From assembly GCA_022457065.1 (NCBI GenBank), contig JAJGBQ010000005.1:1488001-1552000 (forward strand): DNA of 64,000 bases, read 5' to 3'. The translations under genes and the position numbers were made by a program. This DNA is from Curvularia sp. ZM96 (taxonomy: Eukaryota; Ascomycota; Dothideomycetes; Pleosporales; Pleosporaceae). Positions 21,281-32,562 of the stretch are shown piece by piece (position 1 is the first letter of the stretch; each line of letters opens with the position of its first letter). The notes below the pieces were generated by a model, which made no database searches, was not told the origin of the DNA, and saw only the letters and a list, made by a program, of their open reading frames with translations.

Positions 21281-21843
21281 GACGAAGGAACAGCAGGCGC
21301 TTGGTATTGCTGTAGGATTGCGGCGTAGATGGATCGAGACGTAGATGGATCGAGACGTAGATGGATCGAAAACGAGTGAATATCCCGCCATTCTCTCAAT
21401 ACGCTAGCATGCTAGTGGCATTAACCGCGAATAATGTATGTACGAAGATCACAGGCGTAAGTTTCGTCACTCCGGCGCTACGGTTTTCGCACACGGTCGA
21501 CAATACCCCCATACTAGACACTCTACGAGGCTGTTATTAGCTTAACGAAGTATTTAATTACTCAATTAAGCTGTTGATTTATCATGAGCTGAACGCTCAA
21601 GAGCCTATTCTGCATCGTACTGTATACTTACGCCGCGATCAAGCTTCCCATGAGTACTGGCCTAGAATATGACTTTTTCACCATATCTCTTGCCACTTTC
21701 CTGTTAGTACCACATATACATGGATTATGTGGGCCTGAAAGTACTAGCAAGTTGATGTCTTGGAAGGATTGAGGTACTTGACCCGTGTTGGGCCCATCGA
21801 CGCCGCAATCCTACAGCAATTCCGACCCTTGCTGCTCCTCCGT
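21281..21843. repeat. inverted-repeat structure, possible degraded MITE
   Basis: The arm at 21281-21332 pairs with the reverse complement of 21791-21843. Within the arms a 21-bp block at 21306-21326 (ATTGCTGTAGGATTGCGGCG plus T) matches 21800-21820 perfectly, and the flanking bases match imperfectly. The loop is about 460 bp. No transposase and no clear target duplication are visible. It could be a miniature inverted-repeat element or two inverted copies of a dispersed repeat. Confidence 0.5.
21324..21369. repeat. tandem repeat, 16-bp unit, nearly three copies
   Basis: The unit CGTAGATGGATCGAGA is repeated head to tail at 21324, 21340 and 21356, and the third copy is cut short. It sits at the inner edge of the left inverted-repeat arm. 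Confidence 0.85.
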
Positions 21844-23653
21844 CTGGTGTACGAGTTAGCATCGCATATACGAAGGTCACAAGCATAAGGTTTGTAACAT
21901 CTATGCGCAAGAGATAAGATTAATTAAATAGTTAGCATTTTGATACTATCCCAACCTGGGGACACCGCACAGACACTCTGTTAGGACTGCTTATTATTGT
22001 ATGGTGAATATGGTGCGCAGGGACAACTTGCCTCTAACTCTGCAAAAATCACCTGAACAGATCCTGTAAGCATCATATTAAATTGATTGATCGTATTGTT
22101 AGGCCTACTTGTTTCCTGTGTAAGTTTAACTCATACCTAGATAGGCACGTATGTCTCTCCCAAAAGTAAGATTGTAACGCTCATTGCAGCACGGGATAAC
22201 ATCCCCTGTATCGCAATTATTGGACCCCAAAGTCTTTGCTAGGCAACCCCATTCCACACAGTGTTTTGGGGGTTATTTAGCAATACTTAGTTGCATAATT
22301 CTCACGCCTGGCTTTTGCTTCTGCTTTCTGCGCTTTCTACGCGAGGGTCCACATGATATAAAACTACTTCGTATATCCATCGTGTGTGCGCTAGAGAACT
22401 GCAGGGGGCCGACGGGATGAGCTGAACCTTTAAGCGCCGGTGCGCGATACCAACCAATCACCTAAGTAAAGCAGCAGAGCGGCCAATCATGAGAGATATT
22501 TCGTAAGTAGGGCGCCTAAAGCCGTATCAGGACTACTTCATCGGAATTTCGATAGTCCTAAGCTTCCGGCAATGGCGACTTGGCACTCGAGTTACGGCGG
22601 CTAGGCAGATGAGCTAAGTATGCCGACTTGGCGCTCGAGCTATGGTAGCTTGGCGCTTTAGCTGTTAAACACCGAGGTCAGGGCTAGATTGGGGTTAGGA
22701 TGTGGTAAGATTTTTGGAAATATACTCCGAATATGTCTTAAAAGCATTATAGAGGTGTTCTGAGCTTTCATGTTGCGTCAGATAGGATCAAGGTAACCTG
22801 TATTAAGCACGGCTGATAGGTTATGGCATGATACTAAACGGCTATGTATGGCCGGAACGATATGCCGACGCACCCATTAGCCCCAGGATATTGGCAGGGG
22901 CTAAACCTTTTTACAAGATTTAGCCGCATTGGCCGCTGCCTGTTTTTCCTAAACGCCGGTCTTGTCACATTCCACCAACGAAGCATAACCAGGCACGTTC
23001 CGTAAACACAGGATCCCGAGGTACGAGGCTTTGTTCTCTACCGAATCTGTTGGTATTATTACGGGACACGCACTAAGAACTCCTGTTCAGTCTAATTTCA
23101 AAGCCGTTTAGCCAGCTTGTCATCTTTAAGCTAGTTCTATCTCCGTGTTGGGCACACCAGCCGACTAGCAATTTGCCTCATACTCATCTCTTGTGTTTTA
23201 TGAAGCACAAAGCTGGCTTATGGCATCCTGCTCCGCTGTTCTTAAGAGTCCTCCAAGGACTCAGATCAATACTTGAGTGTATGTTGACGTAGCGGTCACA
23301 TCACTCATCAGATTCGTTTTAACGATTCTTGGGTAGATGGAGAGAGCCGTGATACACTAGAACTGTTTAACCATCTGGTGTATCCGAAGATTATTGCAAG
23401 GTTGCTCTGACCATACCGTGTGTCATAAGCTCAGTGATTTGGGTGTTAAGAAGCTCAACATCGTTGCCGTCAGGCCGAGGGTATTGTTTAACATTACTTC
23501 TTTATCTTGAACTTAGTATGAAAATGAAATGCCGAGTCAACATCTAACACTGAAGCGTTACTTTCTTCCACCATGTGCATGGGCCGGGGTCGAGTGCTTG
23601 AATCCTATATATCACATCAGCTTCAAACGCTACGCCGATAATGTCTGCACAAC

Positions 23654-25071
23654 TTACACAAATGTCTCAAAGGGAACTCCCCTCATTCTCTCCTTTCCTT
23701 CTTCATCAAGTTCCCATGGATCTGGCTCAAAGCTTACATCCGCCCATGACTGGAAGAGCTCTCTCCAATAACATGCTTGCGCAGCAGGTGTAAGATACCT
23801 GTCCCGAAATGTTGCTATACTATTCTTTACAATAGCTTTTGCGCGCTCCGGGTCTTGCAACAAGTCTCTTACTTTCGTTTCGAGATCAGAGAAATCACGC
23901 TCTACCTCTACAACGTTTTGGTTTGGTCCAGAGGAAACGTAGAGATGTGAATGAGGCTCAACCCACTCAGCTTTGTGTGTTATCATAATAGAGGCGCAGT
24001 TAAGAAGGTATTTTCCCCTTCCAGAGTAGCTTCGCCCTACAACGTTGCCGAAATGTTAGGTTCTGGTTTGTCTAGGGAGGAAAGCCCTCTTACCTTCGGT
24101 GTGTATAAGAAATTGATACTTGCAGTGATCAGTAATTGGCAAAGCAGCACTTCCCGCAGTCACGTCCGTCCTGCTCTTCCATATCACTTGATCCACATCT
24201 GCCCACGACTTGTCTCTTGTGACACTCATTAGAGCACCCCTTAAATCCTTGTTTGTCTTGATAGCCCCTCTCCAGAATGCTTTTGGTATTTTCTTCTCCC
24301 ACTCTACTTCGTTGTCCAGCATGTTACTACGTATCTGCTCATATTCACCAACTAGATCAAGCGGCCATGACCAGTAGCCAAAGTCTGGCATCACCCACGT
24401 CTCTGTGTCGAGAGAGACATGCCGCGAGAAAGCCCAGATAGGATGGTGAGAGTGAGAGTCGTCGGCTATGTCGTTCACGCTAAAGGAGAATTCTATCGAG
24501 GGAAGGGGGGAAGGGGAAGATATTATAGCGCGGTTGAGTTGGTGGAGAGTAGCAAGAAGGCGGGGTCGTTGGTAGCCCTTTCCGTCGAACTTTGCATCGA
24601 TGATGTAGAGCTAAAGACAAGACAACAATATTAGCTTTCTATGTATTATCAACAAATTAAGAAAAGGACTAAAGGTACCTTATGGTTGTGTATCATGACC
24701 CGCACACCCCCATATGGCTTCCAGGATAAATCGACGTCTACAAGGCTAACGTTTCCCCTGGCTTTTCGTAACGCAACTGAACGGTCCAACTCATTAAAAA
24801 AATTGGGAAATTCTGTTCGGCACTCTGTGCGAGAGAGTCCATAATTTGAACCAGATGCTGTCAGCGATGGGTGATGAGCCTTTGGTTTTTGGTGAGCTCC
24901 TGACGCGGTGGGTAGAGCGTTTTGGAGAGGTCTCGCTGCGTCTGAAAACTGACGAGAATCGCTGTCTTGGAGACGATAGCGAAGAAGAGTCCCTATTATG
25001 GATACCAAAAGAAGGCAGAATAAGCCGAGGAAATAGAATCGGAACTGGCGAAGACTGCGTGTTCTAGTCAT
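23654..25071 (-). CDS. CAP10-type (GT90) glycosyltransferase with apparent frameshift
   Basis: Exons are 25071-24679, 24610-24094 and about 24037-23654. The start is a type II membrane anchor (FYFLGLFCLLLVSIIGTLL near residue 12). The rest has CAP10/GT90 landmarks: WVMPDFGYWSWPL, KKIPKAFWRGAIKTN, ITDHCKYQFLIHTEG, then a region expected to read SYSGRGKYLL followed by NCASIMITH, and SHLYVSSGPNQNVVEVERDF. These enzymes add xylose or other sugars to glycans or proteins in the secretory pathway. Splicing exon 2 (phase 1) to TAG/GG at 24037 gives the conserved RSYSGRGKYLL, but an extra T in the run at 24000-24002 throws the rest out of frame. An acceptor 7 nt further in (after GCGAAG) restores the frame but destroys the motif. 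Either this is a recent pseudogene, or there is a base error, or the shorter splice is used. Confidence 0.72.
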
Positions 25072-26791
25072 AGTTTATGATATCAAGTCTGAACTTTTGA
25101 GAGGCACAGGATGACAACTCGTAGTTGTAGATGGGCGAGTGCAGAATCCGCAGCGACTCTAATTGGGAAACAAAGCTCGAAGCATGAAAGGCTGGGCTCC
25201 AAGAGCGCGGAGTTTGGTGGCAACACCTAAGACAAAACGATAGTGTAAGCTCTGGAAAAGTGAGAACAGGCGAGGCGGCGGGAATTAGTGAGGCGCAGCG
25301 GGGAGTGCTGTATAGTAACCCTTTCACAAGGCGCCCGGCTCGGGCCATGAGCCAATCAGAGACGGGACTAGGGGGTTTAGTGGGATGAGCGCTGATTACC
25401 CCTGGCTTAGGACATGCGGCCGCTATTTTACCCGCGTCAGGCACGGGCGGAACGGTTGTCCACAGCCTCTACGGAGTAGGGTCATTTGCCTGTGGGTCGA
25501 TGAAAACAAATTTTGTACCGGCATACGGAATAGTTTATCGCCACCACGTCCTGGTGGAGCTTGTATCGCAGACAGGCAATGCGCATTGAAATCTCAGTGC
25601 TGCCTAGGCGGCGCAGCTATGTTCAGACTGCGGGGCGTGGACTGGCTGTCCCTGTGGGGCGAGGAAGGCGCGCGTGCGACAAAGTGGCAGGTCCATAGCT
25701 GCTGCTTGCGGCCCACACATGCGCTGCAGCGACCCGCATTGGCTACGACCTAGACTTCTAACGCAGCTACTAGCAAAGTTTATACGCGGCACGAGTACGG
25801 AGTATTCTGCCATAGGTGGCCAATGGTGCGGCATTTTGGCCCATGCAACACCCCACGAAATGGGCGCCTACCAAAAACGAGGTTGTAGAACCACGTACGA
25901 ATACTGTTATCATGTAATTTTGTTTGGTAGAGCACTCTGCCAGCACTATAATTTATTATATTTACTTGTATCTCTTTAGCAACACCACGTTACCGCCGCG
26001 GACAATGGTTTTGGTAGAGGCTTGCCAGCTGGCGGTGCGCCCTTGAAAAACCGTGCCGCAATCCTTCCAACCACGCTACAGTCATGTGGCGTGTCTGACG
26101 ATTGTTACTTCGTATGTCTTAGTACTATCAAGCAGCCAAGCAGTCTGCGTCACTTGATGTAAGTTACTTAGTAATTAATACATTTTGATACTACTGAGTA
26201 CTTAGATAGTCTTAGGTTAGTATACGGGTAGGGGTGAGGTAGGGTCAGCATATACATACTAACGAGGTTTATATACGTTCTACTAATTAAGAGCAAGTGG
26301 CAAACGGCAAGAGCTGTACGTGCCAGAACAGGGCCTGATAATCATTCTACAACGACTGCAACTTTTCTAGGACATCCGCTTACCCATCGGATCTTCCATG
26401 ACAGGCAAACAACGGATCATTATTATTCAATATCCAGCGAGGATCACATCGTCTTACTAGTTTATGCAAGTCATCGTCGGGATTAAATTCGGATATTCAG
26501 AGCATACCATGTCCTGAGCGTAGGATCTTCAACCAGCTAATCATAAGAATGCTCGTTGTTGCGGCTGGGCACTGTGAATAGGGTTGGCGATGCATCAAAC
26601 CCACATTTATTTCTTGGCCCTCACGATTTCCGCATGTCATGTTGAGGCTTGATAGTAGTATTACTTCACTCTACACAACTATCTCCGTATGTGTTTAGCA
26701 TGGAAAAAGCAAGATAATAAGCCGTTAGTAATGGCTACAGATACGCAGAGCGCAAGATATATATTGTTGTCACATACACACGTTTGCTAAT
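25072..26791. other. gene-free spacer in the accessory island
   Basis: About 1.7 kb. The first part (25,380-25,760) is more GC-rich, while from about 25,890 the DNA is AT-rich with many TA steps, as in RIP-affected sequence. No recognisable gene, RNA or repeat was found. Confidence 0.4.
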
Positions 26792-27282
26792 ATGTCTATC
26801 ATCAAGCTTTTGAGGATCTTTGCTTTATTCCAATTGGGAACGATCTCGTTCACCCAAGCCCAACCTACTAGCAAAGTAGGAACCGGCCGCGTTGCCTGGT
26901 CTGAATGACCTAAAACAGTGACAGAGGCGGATGCTTTGGAGTACGAATGTGGCACGCTTGGTGCGCCGCTGGATTATACAGACGAAACGTCGTTAAAGAA
27001 ATTGAACTTGACTTTGATCAAAGCGAAAGCTGCTGTTCAGTCAGCAAGAGGAAGTATTTTGATCAATCCCAGTGGACCTGGCATTGTGGGGTGCTGTTTA
27101 TATCTACTATTTAGGCTGATTATCTGATGAGGTGAGTGTTCTATAGAAGTAGAGAGATGGTATAGGCTAACATTAGACAGCATGACTGGCGGGGAGTTTG
27201 ATATTATTGGTGTTACAAGTCACAAAGGAGGATATCTCAGACTGTGGATCGTCATCTTACTCGAGCAACTGATTGTAGTTTA
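26792..27282 (+). pseudogene. truncated secreted alpha/beta-hydrolase (TAP-like) fragment
   Basis: An ATG at 26792 opens a signal-peptide-like start (LLRIFALFQLGTISFTQAQP). The frame is then broken by TGA at 26906-26908. After the stop the same frame continues EYECGTLGAPLDYTDETSLK, LTLIKAKAAV and GSILINPSGPG, the N-terminal layout of fungal tripeptidyl-peptidase-like alpha/beta hydrolases. After a likely intron, MTGGEFDIIGVTS follows (27181-27220), and coding likeness ends near 27,280. The Ser-nucleophile region and the entire C-terminal half are absent. It is a remnant of a secreted hydrolase gene, cut off where an unrelated repeat-like segment begins. Confidence 0.7.
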
Positions 27283-27765
27283 AGAGTGCGACGTTGCGAC
27301 AGTGTCGAGACGTCGACTCGACAGAGAATCGCTGGCGCGCATGGCCTTGGGTACCTTGGGATAGATCCCCAACGCCTCTGGCGAAGACCCTTCGCTACCA
27401 CAGCGCTGCGAGAGCGTTGAGAAGGCGATCCTATAGTACGCCTCTGCTGGATTATATAAGAAGAGCCTAAGGATAGACATAGAAAGGCATGAATCAATCT
27501 TACTCTTCTCTGAGTTACTGCTCGCTGCTACAGTCAACCCTTACAATAGGTCTTAAAAATCACCTTTAGAAACCTTAAGCGCGCTAATTATAGTAGTAAC
27601 AGTAAAATAACTAATGCTAGCAAGAAGCGCACGAAGGAAAAGAAAGAAAAGAGCCGCATAATGCTTACCAGATCTCCTATGAGTACTCCTAGTAGCAGCC
27701 ATATGCATTCAGATTGACCTCGTCAACCGTCTCAGGCATGAGATCATTATCTATGACCTGGTCAG
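27283..27765. repeat. probable repeat insertion, possible LTR fragment
   Basis: The hydrolase remnant stops abruptly here and an unrelated, GC-richer segment follows, with a TATATAAGAAGAGCC promoter-like box at about 27,454 and no coding likeness. Such a layout fits an LTR or other repeat fragment between two gene remnants, but I see no paired end or target duplication. Confidence 0.3.
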
Positions 27766-28794
27766 ATGGCTCCTACTATCGCAAGCAGTTTACGTCTGGA
27801 TTATACTTTGCCCGAATGGGAAGTCTATCGAGACGCAGCTAGGGCGTTTATTCATTTCGACGACGACTTGAATGTCCTTCGAGAAAGAACCCCGTTGGGT
27901 CCTACTCGAGGCCTTTCCTGGGCAGTGGATTGGTCATGGTCTGGCAGAATCAGGTCTACTCGCCAGGACCAACAGATAAGGGGTCCTGCGTACCTGTTCT
28001 CACACGATCTTGCGCTTATGCATCACTTGCCATACCATGCAAGCGGCGACCGAAAACATGATGCGCTGTCCGATGACAGGGGACTGCTGCTACGATACAC
28101 AGGTATTATCCTAGATGTTATTTCTGGTCTCTCTGCTCGCGGAGAAGGATATTTTGCCCGTTGTGAAAAAAGCATTGTGTATCCTCGAAACTGGACAAGT
28201 GCATATGGCAATCGTAATGCCACAGCAGAGGCTCTGTATCGTACGCTGATTCGTGACAGAGTTGCATATAATAAGAGATCAGGGCCGCAGCACTCTGCCA
28301 TTTTCCACCTTCCATCTACGTTTTTTACTGGGGGCCCGCAGTTCAAAGAGCGGGGGTGGCAGTTTCTGTCTGGCCAAGAAGGATACTACTTTCGCTGGGA
28401 ACAGTTCCGAGCTGGTATGCACGATTTCTACCTTGGGGAAGACTGGTTTTATGATTTCTTTTCCGAGGAAATCCCTTCGGACGCTTCTGAGTTTGTCTAT
28501 ACCGAAGTTTTCTCTTGCGTTTATCGCAACTGCAAGAAACGGCGTTTCATGACCACGCGCAGAGGCTATTTGGGTTGTGCGCCAGGCAGCATCTATGGTA
28601 GTCCCAATTAGCAAACACGAGAAGGTGATCTTGTTGCTATAGTATTAGGATTTAGCACACCCCTTGCGATACGTTCTTACGGCGACTGTTACCAAGTCCT
28701 AGGCAAAGCTCATGTGCAGGGCCTCATGAACGGAGAGGCAATTGCGGCTCTAGAAGCCGGGCAGTATGAGGCACGAAGCTTGATGTTCTGTTGA
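27766..28794 (+). pseudogene. HET (heterokaryon incompatibility) protein remnant, C-terminal part only
   Basis: An open frame from 27766 to TAG at 28609-28611 encodes 281 residues, and the same frame continues recognisably to TGA at 28792-28794. The content is the conserved middle and end of fungal HET-domain proteins: DYTLPEWEVYRDAARAFIHF, SWAVDWSWSGR, RRFMTTRRGYLGCAPGS, and beyond the stop GDLVAIVLGFSTPLAIRSYG and CYQVLGKAHVQGLMNGEA. The N-terminal HET domain itself, which carries the death-inducing activity, is missing: upstream is repeat-like DNA with a stop a few codons before 27766. The TAG is followed by CAAACACGAGAAGG, where homologues have a Gln-rich junction, so CAG/CAA-to-TAG decay by RIP is likely. 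It is a truncated, non-functional allorecognition gene or a relic of a HET gene family. Confidence 0.72.
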
Positions 28795-29689
28795 TACGCC
28801 TCAGAGAAATCGGAGTCGGCGAACAATCCATTCGGTTCAGTTGACGGCCTCAAGCACAAGTGACTGACACTGACAAGACGCATCTCGACGCGTATTTCCG
28901 AGGGACACGCATTTTTTATGAACATCGAGATACCCTTGATTTAGTTGTTTCAAGGGCTATTGGCCATCTACGTAAACACGGAGCGTAGCGGAATAGTTCG
29001 CATCACCGGAATATCGATCCCGTCTTCTTTTAAGCTTTTTAGAGCAATATCACTAAGTGTTCAGTTGGACTGGGTTAAAGCTTTGATTAGGAACGTAGCG
29101 AATGACTTGCTTTGCTCATTGTGTCGGCCAACATGAAAAGAGCAATTTGGGTAAAAATAGGACTGACATGTAAGGATGAACACCCATTGCACTAACACTT
29201 TGCGGAAACTTTCCTGGTATCTGGTTCAAAACATCCGAACGATAGTCTCCATCAGTCTAGTGACAAGAAGACGGATGAAGTCAGCCGGCTAATAGGTACA
29301 CAAAGATGGGGTTATAGCCGGTGAATACTTCACTATCCGTTGTTTCCGCTAATCATCCTGCAGAAAGCTTGACTTCGGCCCCACCCCCCATTATCTTACC
29401 CAAGCGCTTGGCCCTGGGGTTGACACTAGTAGATCGCTAACGTACGATTACCGAGAATGTGCAGTGGCTCTGCAGGCCCACGGCCTGAACGAGAAAGAAC
29501 ATATTCTCCCTTTATCCTAGCTTCCGTGCTCTCCGCGGTCTCAGGATAAATTGATGGATGCGGTAATTGTTGTGTCGTCATGTAGAGCTGACATTGCTGT
29601 ACTACAATTGAGGCTGGGAAGACCCTGAATGAATAAAAGGTGGTGAACACGCCATTTACTGCAAGTGTTCATCCTATCCAAAAGCTGCA
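28795..29689. other. spacer and probable promoter of the GH30 gene
   Basis: No gene is recognised. The segment close to 29690 has AATAAAAGG near 29,630, which may serve as a TATA-like element for the downstream secreted enzyme. Confidence 0.4.
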
Positions 29690-31191
29690 ATGGCTACATC
29701 TATCCTTCTTTCGTTCATCGCACTGGGTGGGGCGACCGCTCAGTTGGTTCCACAACCATGGGCGTATACCCAAAAAGAGCCTCCAGTCAAAGTTACTGTT
29801 GACGCGACAATCAGACACCAGACTATGATCGGTGGTGGCTGCTCAGGAGCCTTCGGTGTCGCATGCGATCAGACTGGGTCTAGAGGTCTTTCACCTTCGA
29901 ACCAACAGCTAGTCAGCGACTACCTCTTCAGTGAAAACATTGGAGGCCTTTCTATTCTGCGAAATCGCGTTGGATCAAGCCCTACGGATGGCATACTCGG
30001 AAACTGTCCCACGACACCATCCTCCCCATTCAACTATACCGGCCTAGGAGCCAACGATGCAACCGCCGACAGCTGCCAACTGAAGCTGTCTCAGCAAGCA
30101 CTAAAAGCCAATCCGAACCTTTTCATCTATGCCGATGCATGGTCCGCTCCAGGATGCTTCAAGACTGGTGGTACAGATATCAATGGTGGTCTCATCTGTG
30201 GCGTACGCGGAACCAACTGTACTCACGATTGGCGTCAAGCATACGCCGATTATCTTGTCAAATATGTCAAGCTATATGAAGAGAAAGGCATCAATATCAG
30301 CATGATTGGTGCATACAACGAGCCGGACTTCAATCCCGTATCTTATGCCAGCATGGATTCGGATGGATATGAAGCAAAGGACTTCCTAGAGGTTATGTAC
30401 CCGACCGTCAAGAAGTACCGAAAAGACTTGCAAGTATCATGCTGTGACGCTACGGGTGCACGCCAGCAACGCACGCTGCTTTACGAACTGGAACAGGCTG
30501 GCGGCGGAAAGTTGTACGATGTCGCCACCTGGCATAATTACCAAAGTATGCCTGAGATGCCTTTCAACACCCAAGGCCAGCCCAACTTGGAGACGGAGTG
30601 GTCCGATGGAAGTGGCACCTTTAATACCACATGGGATACTACGGGACAACTTGCCGAGGGACTTCAATGGGCTATCTACATGTAAGTTACAACCCTTGTA
30701 TGACAAAACGCGGGCATGCTAACACTAATCTCAGGCATCAAGCCTTTGTTCTGAGTCACACTTCTGGATACCTGCACTGGTGGTGTGCTCAGGACAACCC
30801 CGGCAACACCACAGGCAGCGATGCCATCCTTGTCCGCCTTCGAGGCAACACGTATGAAGTATCCCGCCGCCTTTGGGCGTTTGCCGGCTATTTTCGCTTC
30901 GCGCGCCCAGGATCCGTCCGTATTGATGCGCAGAGCCCTGCCGAAAACCTCAAAGTAACTGCTTTTGAGAATGTCAACGGCACGCTAGCCATTCCTGTCA
31001 TCAATGAGGCGCATTTCGAGAGGCAGGTTGAGGTTAGTCTGAATGGTAATCACAAGACTTTCGGTAAGGCAATGGCGTATCTGGCGGATAATGATCATAA
31101 CAATACGATGGTGGGCAGCGTACGGGTTCAGGGGAAGAGATTCTTGGCGAGCGTGAAGCCGAGGAGTCTGACGACTTTCTTCCTAGAGTAG
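29690..31191 (+). CDS. secreted glycoside hydrolase family 30 (xylanase-like subgroup)
   Basis: Exon 1 (29690-30681) and exon 2 (30735-31191) join across a GTAAGT...CAG intron to give about 482 residues. A short signal peptide (MATSILLSFIALGGATAQ) precedes the catalytic barrel, which opens with MIGGGCSGAFGVACDQTG. The acid/base glutamate is in GAYNEPDFNPVSYASM (Glu near 211), and the nucleophile is in NLETEWSDGSGTF (Glu near 303). WWCAQDNPGNTTG and a C-terminal beta-sandwich (KVTAFENVNGTLAIPVINEA) complete the fold. The SYASMDSDGYEAKDFLEV pattern is that of fungal GH30 subfamily 7, known for glucuronoxylanase or xylobiohydrolase activity. Several N-glycosylation sequons fit secretion. Substrate assignment is inference. 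Its location next to the pseudogene island and near a secreted GMC oxidoreductase suggests a plant-polymer role. Confidence 0.88.
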
Positions 31192-31836
31192 ATTTAAGGG
31201 AGGCTCAACACTGCACTGTTTTCTTGTGAGTGTATAGTTGCATCATAGCACATGACAAATGTAATCGACAAGCACTCGTTGATACAGACTCTGGCATCTT
31301 CTGCTCAGTTTTTCAAACTCGCAAAGACAACAATGTCTGTTCACTGAGCAAGACCGCCCGTAATTGAAGCCCTGGAAAATTGTTAAAAGGAAATTCTTCT
31401 AAGGTTCCCATGGAAAAAATGTCACTCCTCCGTTTGTAGTTTCGCATGCTAAACAAACACCGTCCAACACGCACTCACGTGGCACGACCCACCACTCCGT
31501 TTGCACCTTTGCTTAGTCAAGTCGACTCATCTGTTTGTTCATGCAGTGTTGTTTGCTACACTAGCGGGCCTAAAGTTAGTGTCCTCCATGGTTTCTCGCC
31601 AGTGTTATGCCAACATTTGAAGCCAATACGGTTTGCTGTAACCACCACTCTCTTCTCATCGCTCCTTCATCAGGGCTTTCTCTTTTTTCTCCTAAGTCCT
31701 TCTAAGTGTTCATTCACTACTCCTCACTGAGACAATAACAAACCAAATACGAAAGCAACACTTTTTGCTGACACTTTGAATAAACGAACACGAAAACGCT
31801 CAGCTCTGCTTCAAGATTCGAAGACAAAAATCGGAT
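31192..31836. other. intergenic, likely promoter of the coiled-coil gene
   Basis: No gene is recognised. The stretch 31,640-31,740 is pyrimidine-rich, and a leader-like region precedes the ATG at 31837. Confidence 0.45.
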
Positions 31837-32562
31837 ATGGGAGCCACAACACCATCCCGTGAGAGCTCTGTGGATGCAACTGAAATGTCCCAGCCGGAGC
31901 AAGTCGCCATAGGCGTGCCTTTGGGTTTCGCTGGGCAACTCCGCGCCGTCCAGCAGACGCAGTGCGACCATGCCGAACGCATCGCCATCCTGAAGTCCGA
32001 GAATGCAAGGCTCAAGGAACTGGAGGACAAGATCCCCGACCTTATCGAACGTGTCAAAAACCTCGAGCAACACAAAGAGTACCTGACTACACGTCGTAGG
32101 GAGCTGGTAGAACAGCTGCTCAACCTCCGCACTCTGCATCTAGACGCAGACAATGCGTTCCAGATGCGCGCTACCGACATCCAGGAAGACGACGCCGAGG
32201 GAATGCTGGGCTTGTGCAACACCCAGATCATGACTACGATGAGTCACCACCAGCGCGCCATTGCGCAGATGCGCCTAAACACCCAGTTCCAGCTGCACCC
32301 GCTTTACCACCACCAGCCTCACCCTCCCGTAATGCCCCCCAGGAGCCAGGGTCGGTATCCGCACTGGTACGGTCGCGAGGGCTACTGTCTCGAGCATGGC
32401 ACCGCATACCAGTGTTTCACGTGCGGTAAGTAGGCGTTTTATGTGAACTCCTGTTTCTCTGATAGCTGATGTCGCTTTACAAAAATGGCAGACCGTAGGT
32501 ACGAGAACCTTGGTGCGCCGCAAAACAACACCGCGCCTGGCAAGAATCCTCAGTCTTCCTGA
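31837..32562 (+). CDS. hypothetical coiled-coil protein
   Basis: Exons 31837-32425 and 32492-32562 are joined across a GTAAGT...CAG intron in phase 1 and encode about 219 residues. Residues 35-100 form a charged coiled coil (AERIAILKSENARLKELEDK, IERVKNLEQHKEYL). A His/Pro/Tyr-rich linker follows (YHHQPHPPVMPPRSQGRYPH). The C-terminus carries a small cysteine cluster, YCLEHGTAYQCFTC, and the intron falls right after it so that exon 2 adds another Cys plus DRRYENLGAP. The Cys/His spacing could bind a metal ion. No named family is recognised. Confidence 0.65.

Larger units (their letters stand above)
21128..23653. other. gene-poor region with decayed repeats
   Basis: This is 2.5 kb without a supportable gene. 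It contains the inverted-repeat structure listed separately (21281-21843), an imperfect duplication around 22,565-22,665 in which GACTTGGC(A/G)CTCGAG recurs, and a short hairpin TTAGCCCC/GGGGCTAA at 22877-22904. Short frames are random-looking. Confidence 0.45.

Noticed and set aside
22877..22904. Short hairpin TTAGCCCC/GGGGCTAA
   Set aside because: An 8-bp stem with a 12-base loop is easily found by chance, and there is no adjacent gene or U-tract.
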